A DNA stretch of 64,000 nucleotides from Pseudomonas chlororaphis subsp. piscium (GCF_003850345.1 NZ_CP027707.1:372001-436000), one strand, 5' to 3'; shown: positions 1-7,840, counted from the stretch's first letter. A program made the numbers and translations. The notes: generated by a model from the sequence alone, not told the origin.

Positions 1-60
1 CAGGCTGCGATCGGGCGCGAAGCGCCCGCGCTCCAAAGGGCTGCGTAACCCCCGCAGCCC
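1..60. repeat. Partial palindromic intergenic repeat with a strong hairpin
   Basis: The first bases read caggctgcgatcgggcg, the same family as the GC-rich palindromic repeats at 24875-24978 and 53060-53162. Positions 39-60 form a perfect stem (GGGCTGCG paired with CGCAGCCC). It lies just downstream of the minus-strand gene ending at 80, so it may also shape the 3' end of that transcript. No T-run follows, so a classical terminator is doubtful. Confidence 0.5.
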
Positions 61-79
61 ATATCGCCACACGCCGCTG

Positions 80-337
80 TTACTCCAGCACCTTCACCAC
101 ATCATCGATCAGCGCCTTACTCATCGCCTGCAAGTAATGCGACGCCCAGGCATGCCGGTCGGTGCTGCGCTCCATGGCCGCGTCTTCGGCCAGCCGCTTG
201 GCGATATGCAGCAGGTCCGAGGCGTGGGACAGGGCCTCACGGATCGGAATGCCGCTGCTGACGTGGAACAGGGGTTCGCCTGCGTGGAAAGGGCAGGGGG
301 TGAGGCCGGGGGTTTTTAGGTCTTGAAGATGAGTCAC
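80..337 (-). CDS. DUF3077 family small protein
   Basis: An 85-residue protein resembling the DUF3077 family of short Pseudomonas proteins of unknown function. The recognisable part is a central segment (about residues 20-50) with EPLFHVSSGIP followed by EALSHASDLLHIAKRLAEDA, then a C-terminal helix. It has no signal peptide or membrane segment, so it is probably cytosolic. The start is a GTG at 337, preceded by GGAGGT, and it overlaps by 4 nt the stop codon of a 30-codon leader ORF, so translation is probably coupled. Upstream lies a long structured leader that recurs at 33505-33674. Function is unknown; these genes are often multicopy in Pseudomonas. The family call is from memory of the motif. 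Confidence 0.75.
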   Translation of the reverse strand: MTHLQDLKTPGLTPCPFHAGEPLFHVSSGIPIREALSHASDLLHIAKRLAEDAAMERSTDRHAWASHYLQAMSKALIDDVVKVLE

Positions 338-426
338 TGTGCACCTCCGACGCTGGAAAGCACGTCAAGGGTGGGACTGGGGCACAGATTGGTGATGCAG
401 GTTTCAAGCGGATTGATGGCGTCCAT
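334..426 (-). CDS. 30-residue leader ORF coupled to the DUF3077 gene
   Basis: A short ORF starts at an ATG at 426, with GGAG seven bases upstream, and encodes 30 residues beginning MDAINPLETC and ending SSVGGAQ. Its TGA stop overlaps the GTG start of the DUF3077 gene (shared GTGA at 334-337), and its 3' end carries the GGAGGT that serves the next gene. This geometry points to a translated leader or coupling peptide, not a stand-alone protein. Its ATG lies 57 nt after the last stem of the conserved leader, exactly the spacing seen in the second copy at 33731. Confidence 0.55.
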   Translation of the reverse strand: MDAINPLETCITNLCPSPTLDVLSSVGGAQ

Positions 427-482
427 GATGTCGCTCCGTTTACTGAGAGGGAGCTACCACGTTCGTTACCAAGCGAAGGGGT

Positions 483-663
483 GGCAGCTGTACGCAGGTT
501 GGTAAACCGGGGTAAACGAGCCCGGCAGACCCGAAGGTCTCCCGCGCACAGCCGCCATGACAAAATGGCAGGCGCAAAAAAAGCGCCTGCACTCGTCACG
601 GGGGGCGCTGTAGCGCCGTTTACTCATCGGGTTACCAAGCCCGGTCGTTGAATTTGCAACGAC
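483..663 (-). ncRNA. Structured 5' leader motif, copy 1 (candidate cis-regulatory RNA)
   Basis: Read on the minus strand, this leader folds into several hairpins that recur in the copy at 33505-33674. They are GTCGTTG/CAACGAC at 663-644, GCAGGCGC/GCGCCTGC around seven T at 590-568, a closing stem GGCGGCTGTGCG (556-545) with CGTACAGCTGCC (494-483), and inside it AGACC-TTCG-GGTCT (540-527) and CCGGG/CCCGG (525-507). The closing stem and inner hairpins make a three-way junction. The inner stem sequences differ between the copies yet stay paired, which supports RNA structure. The leader precedes the small ORF at 426 and the DUF3077 gene. The transcription start and ligand, if any, are unknown. 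Confidence 0.6.
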
Positions 664-768
664 GGGCGAGAGGTTAGCGTGGTGCTCGGTGGGCTGCAAC
701 AGCGGGCAAAGCAAAGTGACAATTCGGGGTCTAGGAGGTTTGTTGGCGACTTTGATTTATCAGGTCAC

Positions 769-1164
769 TCAGGGTTGTTGCGCCTGAAAGCTCTGCAGAT
801 AAGCCAGCAGATTGTCGATCTTCTCCTGATCGCTCAACCCCCAGAAAATCATCCGCGTGCCAGGCACCACCGCCTTCGGATCTTCCAGATAGGCCACCAG
901 CTTGTCGCGGGTCCAGACAATGCCGGACGACTTCATCGCCTCGGAGTACTGATAGTCCGCCACGCTGCCTGCCGTGCGCCCGAAAACCCCATTGAGCTGC
1001 GGCCCAAAGGAACTGCGCACCGAAGGCCCGATATTGTGGCAGCCGCCGCAAATGCGCTTGAACAGCTTGCCACCGGCCTCGGCATCGCCCACTGCTTCTG
1101 CCTGGGCGTGGAGCGATAGCAGGCTGAGCATCAGGGCCAAGGTCAGGGCGGCGGTTCTTTTCAT
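769..1164 (-). CDS. Periplasmic monohaem class I cytochrome c
   Basis: A 131-residue secreted c-type cytochrome. The start is the ATG at 1164 (GGAG five bases upstream), giving the signal peptide MKRTAALTLALMLSLLSLHA ending near AQA. The haem site is CGGCH at about residue 40, and the Met axial ligand is in GTRMIFWG near residue 106. The order signal, CXXCH, YSEAMKSSG, Met-ligand loop and C-terminal helix matches small class I cytochromes that carry electrons in the periplasm. No partner is obvious: the nearest redox genes are the caa3-type oxidase at 3884-8894 on the other strand, which already carries its own cytochrome c domains. It may donate electrons there, but that is inference. Confidence 0.88.
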   Translation of the reverse strand: MKRTAALTLALMLSLLSLHAQAEAVGDAEAGGKLFKRICGGCHNIGPSVRSSFGPQLNGVFGRTAGSVADYQYSEAMKSSGIVWTRDKLVAYLEDPKAVVPGTRMIFWGLSDQEKIDNLLAYLQSFQAQQP

Positions 1165-1344
1165 GTTCGGCTCCGGATCGGGTGTGGCTGGTAACAAAAG
1201 TGGGGGGCTATTTGAGCATGGCGGGCACGGCGTTGGGGATGCTGTTCGGCCTGTTGTTTGAGTTGCTGAATCAGAAAGCCCTTAAAGCCAAGGTTGGGTG
1301 CTACTTAATAGAGTGTTCCGCTAGCTCATCAGGATGATTCTCTT

Positions 1345-2499
1345 ATGGCTGGCGACCCTTTCGCAGGACACCACTGCAAAGTCTGTTATGAACAAGCAAT
1401 GAAGGAAAAGAAGCGGTTCGATGCACTTTTGCGCGATGAACGCAGGCAACTCGTCAAGGCGCCACCGCTTCCTGCCGATCCCCCATCTCCTCCAGAAAAA
1501 AATCCCTCCCCCGTGCTCAGGGGCTGTGTTTTTGCCAAGTCCTGCACATTGCCGGATGGGGTTATAAATCACAGCAATCCTGGCGGATTTGTACCGGTCG
1601 AATCGTTGAAACAGTACGGCGCCTATGCAGTGCTGGGTACTGGTAGTGCAATATCCATTACCGGTACCGCTCTGCAATGGATTGGTGGTTCCAGTAACGC
1701 TGCAACCCTAGCAAGCCGCCTGGGAGGAACCTTGGCATTGGGCGTCGTCGAGGGCTGCGTAGGTGCACCTCTTCTGGTGGGGACGGTTGCGTTGCTGATG
1801 CCAGACATCACGTCAGCTGACAGTGCGTTTTACACGTCTGAGCAGTACGCACAGTTGAGCCAAGGCAACACACGGGTCCGGGTGAATGTTAAACACCTGC
1901 CAAACGGATCGGTCAGTATTTACGGGTTTTACACAGGGACGAAGAGTGAGTGGCAACGTGTGCCGGTAATCACTGCTCGGGTTCAAGGTGAACAGCTAGT
2001 GGCGGACATGGGGAACGGGATTGAAGTCATCTGGACTCCAGCAGCCGATCCCAGCGCGGTGTTGGGCATTCCTGCCTTGGAGGGGGCTGCGATGCAACCA
2101 GCAGCGTGGATCTATCCGCCGACCGAACAAGCCGACCGTATCCTGATTAATCCCGTACATCCTCCAGACTATCAAGACGCAATTATCTGGTTCCCTAACA
2201 CCGATATTCAGCCTATCTACATTTCACTGAGTGTATCGGGTAACCATCGCTACCATCTTGCACCTAAAGGGTTGGCGGCCTTTCCTGACGCCACCAAAGT
2301 CAATTCAAAAAGCAGGGTTCAGGGCGGTGGTAGCCTGCGTAGTCGTTGGAAGGATCGGAAAGGTCGAATTTACGAGTGGGACAGCCAGCATGGGGCAGTT
2401 GAAGTTTACGACAAACAGGGTAAGCACTTAGGTGAGTTTGACCCCATCACTGGCGAGCAAACCAAGCCCGCTGATCCAGGAAGAAAAGTCGAAAAATAG
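1345..2499 (+). CDS. Pyocin S-type protein with colicin E3-like 16S rRNase domain
   Basis: A 384-residue antibacterial toxin. Residues about 1-50 are a short charged, proline-rich head with HHCKVC. About 60-150 contain GCVFAKSCTLPDGVINH and a glycine-rich hydrophobic stretch. About 160-290 look like the S-type pyocin translocation domain. About 310-384 match the colicin E3/cloacin DF13 ribonuclease. In the last part GRIYEWDSQHGAVEVY keeps the catalytic Asp, His and Glu of the DSQHGxxE motif, and the Arg in DPGRKVEK fits the fourth active-site residue. Colicin E3 cleaves 16S rRNA in the decoding site. There is no receptor-binding or Ton-box region as in classical S pyocins, so release by lysis is uncertain; contact-dependent or T6SS delivery is possible. 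The start is ATG at 1345 after AGGAT. No LexA or PrtN-type site was seen upstream. Confidence 0.9.
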   Translation: MAGDPFAGHHCKVCYEQAMKEKKRFDALLRDERRQLVKAPPLPADPPSPPEKNPSPVLRGCVFAKSCTLPDGVINHSNPGGFVPVESLKQYGAYAVLGTGSAISITGTALQWIGGSSNAATLASRLGGTLALGVVEGCVGAPLLVGTVALLMPDITSADSAFYTSEQYAQLSQGNTRVRVNVKHLPNGSVSIYGFYTGTKSEWQRVPVITARVQGEQLVADMGNGIEVIWTPAADPSAVLGIPALEGAAMQPAAWIYPPTEQADRILINPVHPPDYQDAIIWFPNTDIQPIYISLSVSGNHRYHLAPKGLAAFPDATKVNSKSRVQGGGSLRSRWKDRKGRIYEWDSQHGAVEVYDKQGKHLGEFDPITGEQTKPADPGRKVEK

Positions 2500-2507
2500 A
2501 GGTGTTC

Positions 2508-2747
2508 ATGTACTTGTGTATTACCGGATTTTTACCCAATAACGCAGAAGACGACTCGCTCAAATATGAGCTTGATGTAAACGCTGCTTTTAACGATCAG
2601 ATTGTGCAGCTTCTTGGTCATGAAAGCCTTGAGGCAATGGCTGAGGGGCTATGGCCTCTGACCAACGAGCAAGTTGCGCAAATATCCGAACTGATTGGTC
2701 AAGCACTGCCAAGCGACTTGGAGATGCTGATTGGGGTAGAGGAGTAG
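2508..2747 (+). CDS. Immunity protein for the colicin E3/pyocin S6-type toxin
   Basis: A small acidic protein of 79 residues starting MYLCITGFLPNNAEDDSLKY. It begins eight bases after the toxin stop, and the last codons of the toxin contain its AGAGG ribosome site, as is usual for toxin-immunity pairs. An in-frame GTG at 2502 is possible, but spacing favours the ATG at 2508. The acidic composition suits binding to a basic rRNase domain. The MxLCxTGFLPN start resembles the pyocin S6-type immunity family, which differs from the classical ImmE3. Expected role: bind and block the cytotoxic domain of the preceding protein in the producing cell. Confidence 0.85.
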   Translation: MYLCITGFLPNNAEDDSLKYELDVNAAFNDQIVQLLGHESLEAMAEGLWPLTNEQVAQISELIGQALPSDLEMLIGVEE

Positions 2748-2749
2748 GC

Positions 2750-3136
2750 GTGTTTGAAGCTGAAGATATTTTTTTCATCTTGGTGATCGCGAGTTTTGCA
2801 TTGGCGTTTTTATTCATTGGAACGCAACTGTACTTCGCCTATTTCCGGATGAACGAAATACTCAGCAGCTTGAGCAACTCACGTGGTATCCAGTTGCGAC
2901 GCTCTGTCATGGGGAAAGATCCCTTTACTCGCTTCTTCATGCTGATCAGCGTGGGCGGCATGCTGACCTTCTACAAGCGTTCGCTGAAAGGTGGTGATCT
3001 GGATGCCGAGGACTACAAAAGCTTTCCAGGCCCGCTGCGTCGAATGATAAAGCTCTCGTACGTGGCTGCACTTTTTGGGGGAGTGCTGCTGTTTGTTCTC
3101 TGGGGGATTGGCAAGTACATGGGCTGGATAAAGTGA
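2750..3136 (+). CDS. Small membrane protein of unknown function (paralogue 1)
   Basis: A 128-residue protein started from GTG at 2750, five bases after a GAGGAG site and two bases after the immunity stop, so it is in the same operon as the toxin. It has an N-terminal membrane segment (about residues 7-28, FFILVIASFALAFLFIG), a central conserved block with MGKDPF (about 53-58) followed by a hydrophobic stretch, a basic patch PLRRMIK, and a C-terminal membrane helix ending GIGKYMGWIK. The next gene is a diverged paralogue. I do not recognise the family. Possible roles are a helper for toxin export or extra protection of the producer; neither is shown by the sequence. Confidence 0.8.
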   Translation: MFEAEDIFFILVIASFALAFLFIGTQLYFAYFRMNEILSSLSNSRGIQLRRSVMGKDPFTRFFMLISVGGMLTFYKRSLKGGDLDAEDYKSFPGPLRRMIKLSYVAALFGGVLLFVLWGIGKYMGWIK

Positions 3137-3146
3137 GCAACTAACC

Positions 3147-3524
3147 ATGCTTGATAGCTATGCCCTGAGCTGGATATCGGTGTTTGTATTGATACTGCTC
3201 TCGTTAGCCCTGTGGCTTTACACCTCCTATACAAGAATGGACGAGATGCTGAAGCATCTCTCGAATTGTCGTGCCATTCAGATCAGGAAGCCCCTGATGG
3301 GCAAAGATCCGTTTGGACGTTTGTTCATGATGGGGACCATTGCCGGGGTGCTGCTGACTCCAAAGTTATATCTGAAGGATGGGGGCGCTGATCCGGACGA
3401 CATCGCCAAATTCCCGAAGCACCTGAAGAGGGTGATAGCTATTCAATACGGGCTTTTGGTGCTTGCCGGGACTTCGATGTTTGCGCTTTGGGGAGTCGGA
3501 AAGTACATGGGATGGCTCAAGTAA
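3147..3524 (+). CDS. Small membrane protein of unknown function (paralogue 2)
   Basis: A 125-residue protein 10 bases downstream of its paralogue. Shared landmarks in order are an N-terminal membrane helix (about 8-28), YTRMDEMLKHLSNCRAIQIR, MGKDPFGRLFMM, an acidic linker (KDGGADPDDIAKFP), LKRVI and a C-terminal membrane helix ending GVGKYMGWLK. The matching layout shows a tandem duplication followed by divergence. It closes the toxin-immunity operon; a terminator lies at 3643-3670. Function unknown. Immunity for a second toxin, or a delivery accessory, would both fit the position. Confidence 0.8.
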   Translation: MLDSYALSWISVFVLILLSLALWLYTSYTRMDEMLKHLSNCRAIQIRKPLMGKDPFGRLFMMGTIAGVLLTPKLYLKDGGADPDDIAKFPKHLKRVIAIQYGLLVLAGTSMFALWGVGKYMGWLK

Positions 3525-3642
3525 CTTGCCGACATGTGCTGCTATCCAATCAGGCATCAGTTCGGCATGGGTACGGGAGAAGTACTGAAACGCATGCGGT
3601 AAGGGTCCAAAGCAGGACAGAGTGTGGCCCGGAAACAACGAA

Positions 3643-3670
3643 GCCCTCGCATCGCCCCGAGGGCTTTTTT
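3643..3670 (+). terminator. Rho-independent terminator of the toxin operon
   Basis: A 7-bp stem (GCCCTCG at 3643-3649 with CGAGGGC at 3658-3664) is followed by six T. It sits about 120 bases after the last gene of the operon. A related terminator with a longer stem lies at 10618-10650. Confidence 0.85.
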
Positions 3671-3735
3671 GTGAGTCGAAAACAGCCCCTGACCGCCCGT
3701 CCTGTATATGGGGCGCCGCCGCACGTCCGTTGGGG

Positions 3736-3750
3736 CGCACTATACTTTTC
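3736..3750 (+). promoter_or_regulatory. Candidate RpoS-type -10 element of the oxidase operon
   Basis: The sequence CTATACTTTT (3740-3749) matches the RpoS-preferred -10 consensus (KCTAYACTT). No good -35 hexamer lies at the usual distance, as is common for RpoS promoters. It would give a leader of about 130 nt before coxB. The same CTATACTTTT string stands in front of the minus-strand gene that starts at 9499. Confidence 0.45.
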
Positions 3751-3883
3751 AGAAGATTTGCCCCGGGGATAGAGGCAATGTTCCAGCAGGCTTGGGAGGA
3801 GGGTTAGACATCGGTGTGACGCTGCGGTTGGGCGACGTTGCGTTTGCATGGCCACAGAACAACCGGCACAGGATGACGAGAAA

Positions 3884-5350
3884 ATGGCGATAGCAATCAT
3901 CTTGGTTCTAGTCGTTGTCGCTTCAGTGCTGTTTCACCTGTTTGCTCCTTGGCACATGACGCCGGCTGCCTCCAACTGGGGGTCGATAGACACCACGCTG
4001 CTGATCACCCTGGTCATCACCGGCATCTTTTTCATCGCCATCACGGTATTCATGGCCATTGCCGTGATTCGGTTCCGTCACCGGGAAGGTTCCCGGGCGC
4101 ACTACCAGCCGGAAAGCAAGAAGCTGGAAGGGTGGCTGGTCATCCTCACCTCGCTGGGCATCATCGGCATGCTGGCGCCCGGCCTGGTGGTCTACAACGA
4201 TTTCGTCCAGGTGCCGCAAGAGGCTACTCAGCTCGAAGTGGTTGCCCAGCAGTGGCAGTGGGCCTTTCGCTTTCCCGGACAGGACGGAAAACTCGGCAAG
4301 GCGGATGTCAAATGGATCGATCCCGGCAACCCCTTCGGTCTTGACCGCAACGACCCTGCGGGGCAGGACGATGTGCTGATCATGAACAATGAAGTGCGCC
4401 TGCCCATCGACCGGCCGGTAAAAGTCCTGCTGCGCGCAAAGGACGTACTGCACGATTTCTATATTCCGCAGATGCGCGCGAAGATGGATATGGTGCCGGG
4501 CATGGTGTCCCACTTCTGGTTCACCCCGACCAGGCTCGGAAAGTTTGAAGTGCTGTGCGCCGAGTACTGTGGCGTGGGGCATTTCAACATGCGCGGCCAT
4601 CTGGTCGTCGAGGAGCAGGGCGCTTTCGACCAATGGTTCGCCAGCCAGCCGACCTTTGCCCAGACGCTGACCAGCGTCGCCACGCCGAGCTGGGACAGCC
4701 TGCTGGAAAAAGGCCGCCAACTGGTGGAAAGCCATGGCTGCCGCGCCTGCCATAGCCTGGATGGCAGCGCCAGCCTGGGCCCGGGCTGGAAGGACCTGTA
4801 CGGCCGCTCGGAACCGCTGGCCGATGGCACCCGCGTCCAGGTCGACGAGGCCTACCTCAAGGAGTCGATTCTCAAGCCGCAGGCCAGGCTGGTCCAAGGC
4901 TATCCGCCAGTCATGGTGGCCTATACTTTCACCGAGGATGACCTGGCCGCCGTGGTGGCCTTCATAAAGTCGCTGAGTGCCGCGGAGCAGAACGAGCAAG
5001 GCCCTGCGGGCGCACAGGATGAGCTGGCGGCGCAGGGACAACGGCTGGCCGAATCGCTGGGTTGCCTGGCCTGCCACAGCGTCGATGGCAGCCAGGGTAT
5101 CGGCCCGAGCTGGCAGGGTTTGTACGGCAAGACGGAAACCCTGGCCGATGGTTCTCAGATCAAGGTCGATGAGGGCTACCTGAAGGATTCCGTGCGCCAA
5201 CCTGGCGCTGCGATCGTCAAGGGTTATGCCGCAGTGATGCCGACCCTTACCCCCAATGACAAGGAACTGGACGCTCTGATCGCCTTCATCAAGTCGAAAG
5301 CTGCTGTCGACGCTGATGCCGGCAAGGTGGAATCGGGCAAGTCGCCGTAA
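3884..5350 (+). CDS. coxB: Cytochrome c oxidase subunit II fused to two cytochrome c domains
   Basis: Subunit II of a caa3-type terminal oxidase, about 488 residues. Two N-terminal membrane helices (about 1-20 and 35-60) anchor a periplasmic cupredoxin domain with the CuA motif CAEYCGVGHFNMRG (about residues 225-238), including the Cys, His and Met ligands. Two cytochrome c domains follow, with CRACH (about 285) and CLACH (about 395) and Met-containing loops GYPPVM and GYAAVM. Electrons pass from the haems to CuA and then to subunit I. The chosen start is the ATG at 3884; an upstream ATG at 3848 adds 12 polar residues but has no ribosome site. Two haem domains, where most family members have one or none, make this subunit long. 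Confidence 0.92.
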   Translation: MAIAIILVLVVVASVLFHLFAPWHMTPAASNWGSIDTTLLITLVITGIFFIAITVFMAIAVIRFRHREGSRAHYQPESKKLEGWLVILTSLGIIGMLAPGLVVYNDFVQVPQEATQLEVVAQQWQWAFRFPGQDGKLGKADVKWIDPGNPFGLDRNDPAGQDDVLIMNNEVRLPIDRPVKVLLRAKDVLHDFYIPQMRAKMDMVPGMVSHFWFTPTRLGKFEVLCAEYCGVGHFNMRGHLVVEEQGAFDQWFASQPTFAQTLTSVATPSWDSLLEKGRQLVESHGCRACHSLDGSASLGPGWKDLYGRSEPLADGTRVQVDEAYLKESILKPQARLVQGYPPVMVAYTFTEDDLAAVVAFIKSLSAAEQNEQGPAGAQDELAAQGQRLAESLGCLACHSVDGSQGIGPSWQGLYGKTETLADGSQIKVDEGYLKDSVRQPGAAIVKGYAAVMPTLTPNDKELDALIAFIKSKAAVDADAGKVESGKSP

Positions 5351-5390
5351 ATAGCCGGAAATGCTCCGAAACTTACCGGAGGATGACCTG

Positions 5391-7166
5391 ATGGCTTATG
5401 TCGAGCACGCAGAAACAGAAGTTTTGCACGAACCGAAGAGCTTCTTTACGCGCTATATCTGGAGCCAGGACCACAAGGTCATCGCCATCCAATATTCCTT
5501 GACGGCTATATCCGTGGGGCTCGTCGCCCTGGTGCTGTCCGGCCTGATGCGCATGCAGATCGGCTTTCCCGGCAGCCTCGGGTTCATGGATGCCAGCACC
5601 TATTACCAGGCGATGACCATGCACGGGATGATCATGGTCATCTACCTGCTGACGGCGCTGTTCCTGGGCGGCTTTGGCAACTATCTGATTCCGCTGATGG
5701 TCGGCGCCCGGGACATGGTCTTCCCCTACGTCAACATGCTGAGTTTCTGGTTCTACCTGCTCTCGGTCCTGGTGCTGCTTTCCAGCTTCTTCGTCCCGGG
5801 CGGGCCCACCGGGGCGGGCTGGACACTCTATCCGCCGCAATCCATCACACGGGGCACCCCGGGTACCGAATGGGGCATCGTGTTGATGCTGGTGTCGCTG
5901 GCGATCTTCATCGTCGCTGCCACCATGGGCGGGCTGAACTACGTGACCACGGTGCTGCAGGCCCGCACTCGCGGCATGACGCTGTTTCGCATGCCGCTGT
6001 CCGTCTGGGGCATCTTCATGGCCTCGATCCTGGCCCTGCTGGCCTTTCCGGCCTTGTTCGTCAGCGCCGTGATGATGCTGTTCGACAAGCTGCTGGGCAC
6101 GAGCTTCTTCATGCCGGCGGTGATCTCCATGGGGCAGCAGCTCGCGCATCAGGGCGGCAGCCCGATACTGTTCCAGCACCTGTTCTGGTTCTTCGGCCAT
6201 CCGGAGGTCTACATCGTCGCCCTCCCGGCGTTCGGCCTGGTCTCCGATCTGATCAGCACCCATGCGCGCAAGAACATCTTCGGTTATCGCATGATGGTCT
6301 GGGCCATTATCGCCATCGGCGTGTTGAGCTTCGTGGTCTGGGCGCACCACATGTACGTCAGCGGAATGAACCCGTACTTCGGTTTCTTTTTCGCCGCCAC
6401 CACCCTGATCATCGCCGTGCCGACCGCGCTGAAAGTCTACAACTGGGTGCTGACCCTGTGGCATGGCGACATTCACCTGACGGTGCCGATGCTGTTCGCC
6501 CTGGCCTTTATCGTCACCTTCCTGGTCGGTGGGCTCACCGGGTTGTTTCTCGGCAACGTGATTGTGGATATCCCGCTGTCGGACACTTACTTCGTGGTGG
6601 CCCACTTCCATATGGTCATGGGGGTCGCGCCGATCCTGGTGGTCTTTGGCTCCATCTATCACTGGTTTCCGAAGGTCACCGGGCGCCTGCTGAACGACAC
6701 CCTGGGCAAGCTGCATTTCTGGATAACCTTCCTGGGTACCTACTGCATCTACTTCCCCATGCACTACCTGGGGCTGCTGGGCATGCCACGCCGCTATTAC
6801 GCCTGGCAGAACTACGACTTCATCCCACAATCGGCGCAGCAACTGAATGCGTTCATCACCGTTGTCGCGCTGACGGTCGGGGTATGCCAGCTGCTGTTCC
6901 TCTTCAACCTGGCCTGGAGTGCCTTCAAAGGCAAGCCGGCGGGCCCGAACCCATGGGGGGCCGTCAGCCTGGAATGGCAGACACCGGACACCCCGCCAGT
7001 GCATGGCAACTGGGGCGCGGAGCTGCCGGTGGTGCATCGTTGGGCCTATGACTACAGCGTGCCCGGGATAGAGCAGGACTTCGTGCCACAGACGGTTTCT
7101 GCCCAGGAGCTGGAGCAGATGAGGCAGCGCGACGCAGAAGCCAGGATCGCGGGCGAAAGACCATGA
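5391..7166 (+). CDS. coxA: Cytochrome c oxidase subunit I
   Basis: Catalytic subunit of the proton-pumping oxidase, about 591 residues and 12 or more membrane helices. Visible ligands are His in TMHGMIMV (low-spin haem), GHPEVY (CuB His and cross-linked Tyr, with the Glu of A1-type enzymes), AHHMY (two CuB His) and VVAHFHMVMG (both haem ligands). The D-channel region GNYLIPLMVGARDMVFP keeps its Asp. So this is an A1 haem-copper oxidase reducing O2 to water. The start is the ATG at 5391, eight bases after GGAGG. It overlaps the next gene by 4 nt. No haem A synthase, CtaG or Sco gene is in the window, so assembly factors must come from elsewhere. Confidence 0.95.
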   Translation: MAYVEHAETEVLHEPKSFFTRYIWSQDHKVIAIQYSLTAISVGLVALVLSGLMRMQIGFPGSLGFMDASTYYQAMTMHGMIMVIYLLTALFLGGFGNYLIPLMVGARDMVFPYVNMLSFWFYLLSVLVLLSSFFVPGGPTGAGWTLYPPQSITRGTPGTEWGIVLMLVSLAIFIVAATMGGLNYVTTVLQARTRGMTLFRMPLSVWGIFMASILALLAFPALFVSAVMMLFDKLLGTSFFMPAVISMGQQLAHQGGSPILFQHLFWFFGHPEVYIVALPAFGLVSDLISTHARKNIFGYRMMVWAIIAIGVLSFVVWAHHMYVSGMNPYFGFFFAATTLIIAVPTALKVYNWVLTLWHGDIHLTVPMLFALAFIVTFLVGGLTGLFLGNVIVDIPLSDTYFVVAHFHMVMGVAPILVVFGSIYHWFPKVTGRLLNDTLGKLHFWITFLGTYCIYFPMHYLGLLGMPRRYYAWQNYDFIPQSAQQLNAFITVVALTVGVCQLLFLFNLAWSAFKGKPAGPNPWGAVSLEWQTPDTPPVHGNWGAELPVVHRWAYDYSVPGIEQDFVPQTVSAQELEQMRQRDAEARIAGERP

Positions 7167-7840
7167 ACAGGCCGCTATTGAAAAACACCGAAAGCGCCGG
7201 CGCCGGAGGCAGTTGGAGCCAGCCCCCAGCGGAAGGTCTCGATAGGGTGAAAGCCGCGAAAGTGGGCCTGCGCGTATTCCTGGGGGTGGTGACCTCGCTG
7301 TTCCTGCTGTTCCTGCTGGCCTTCATCGCACGTTCGCAAATGGCCGACTGGCAGCCGCTGACCGAGCCCCTGGCGCCGCTGGCCAGTACTCGGCAACTCT
7401 GGTTGAACACGCTCCTACTGGTGCTGGGCAGTATCAGCCTGCAGTGGGCGCGGCTGGCCGCCCGGCGGGGCGCATTGAACGGGGCCACCCTCGGCTTCAC
7501 CCTGGGCGGCGTCTTTGCGATTGCCTTTCTGGGGGGGCAACTCTGGGTCTGGAAGCAGTTTGTCGACTGGGGTTACTTCGTCTCCGCTAATCCGGCCAAC
7601 AGCTTTTTCTATCTGCTGACCGGCGTACACGGGCTGCACCTGCTGGGAGGCCTGGTGGCCTGGGGCCGAGTCGGCGCCAGGTTCCTGCGACGGGTTCCGC
7701 TATCGCAACTGCAGCCCAGCGTGGAGCTCTGCGCCATCTACTGGCACTACCTGCTGGGACTCTGGATCGTCCTCTTCGCCCTGCTGACCAGCACGCCGGA
7801 AACCTATCAAGCCATCGCCGCATTCTGCGGCCTGAGGTGA
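7163..7840 (+). CDS. Cytochrome c oxidase subunit III-like protein (first of two)
   Basis: A 225-residue membrane protein with about five helices that resembles heme-copper oxidase subunit III. The landmarks are FFYLLTGVHGLHLLGGL (about 150-166) and a final YWHYLLGLWIVLF helix (about 193-205). Its start overlaps the end of coxA (ATGA), so the two are translationally coupled. It carries an unusual polar N-terminal extension of about 35 residues. A second, more canonical subunit III follows immediately; the two are only distantly alike. Subunit III stabilises the complex and does not bind redox centres. Confidence 0.85.
   Translation: MNRPLLKNTESAGAGGSWSQPPAEGLDRVKAAKVGLRVFLGVVTSLFLLFLLAFIARSQMADWQPLTEPLAPLASTRQLWLNTLLLVLGSISLQWARLAARRGALNGATLGFTLGGVFAIAFLGGQLWVWKQFVDWGYFVSANPANSFFYLLTGVHGLHLLGGLVAWGRVGARFLRRVPLSQLQPSVELCAIYWHYLLGLWIVLFALLTSTPETYQAIAAFCGLR

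Noticed and set aside
1165..1344. SOS (LexA) or PrtN-type control site for the colicin E3-like toxin
   Set aside because: No CTGT-N8-ACAG or P-box-like repeat was found upstream of 1345.
5373..7037. Long open frame (554 codons) on the strand opposite coxA
   Set aside because: It is a by-product of the high GC third positions of coxA; its product is rich in His, Gln, Arg and Asp with no domain, and it has no ribosome site. Similar long frames opposite asmA, vgrG, gpmI and gabP were left out for the same reason.
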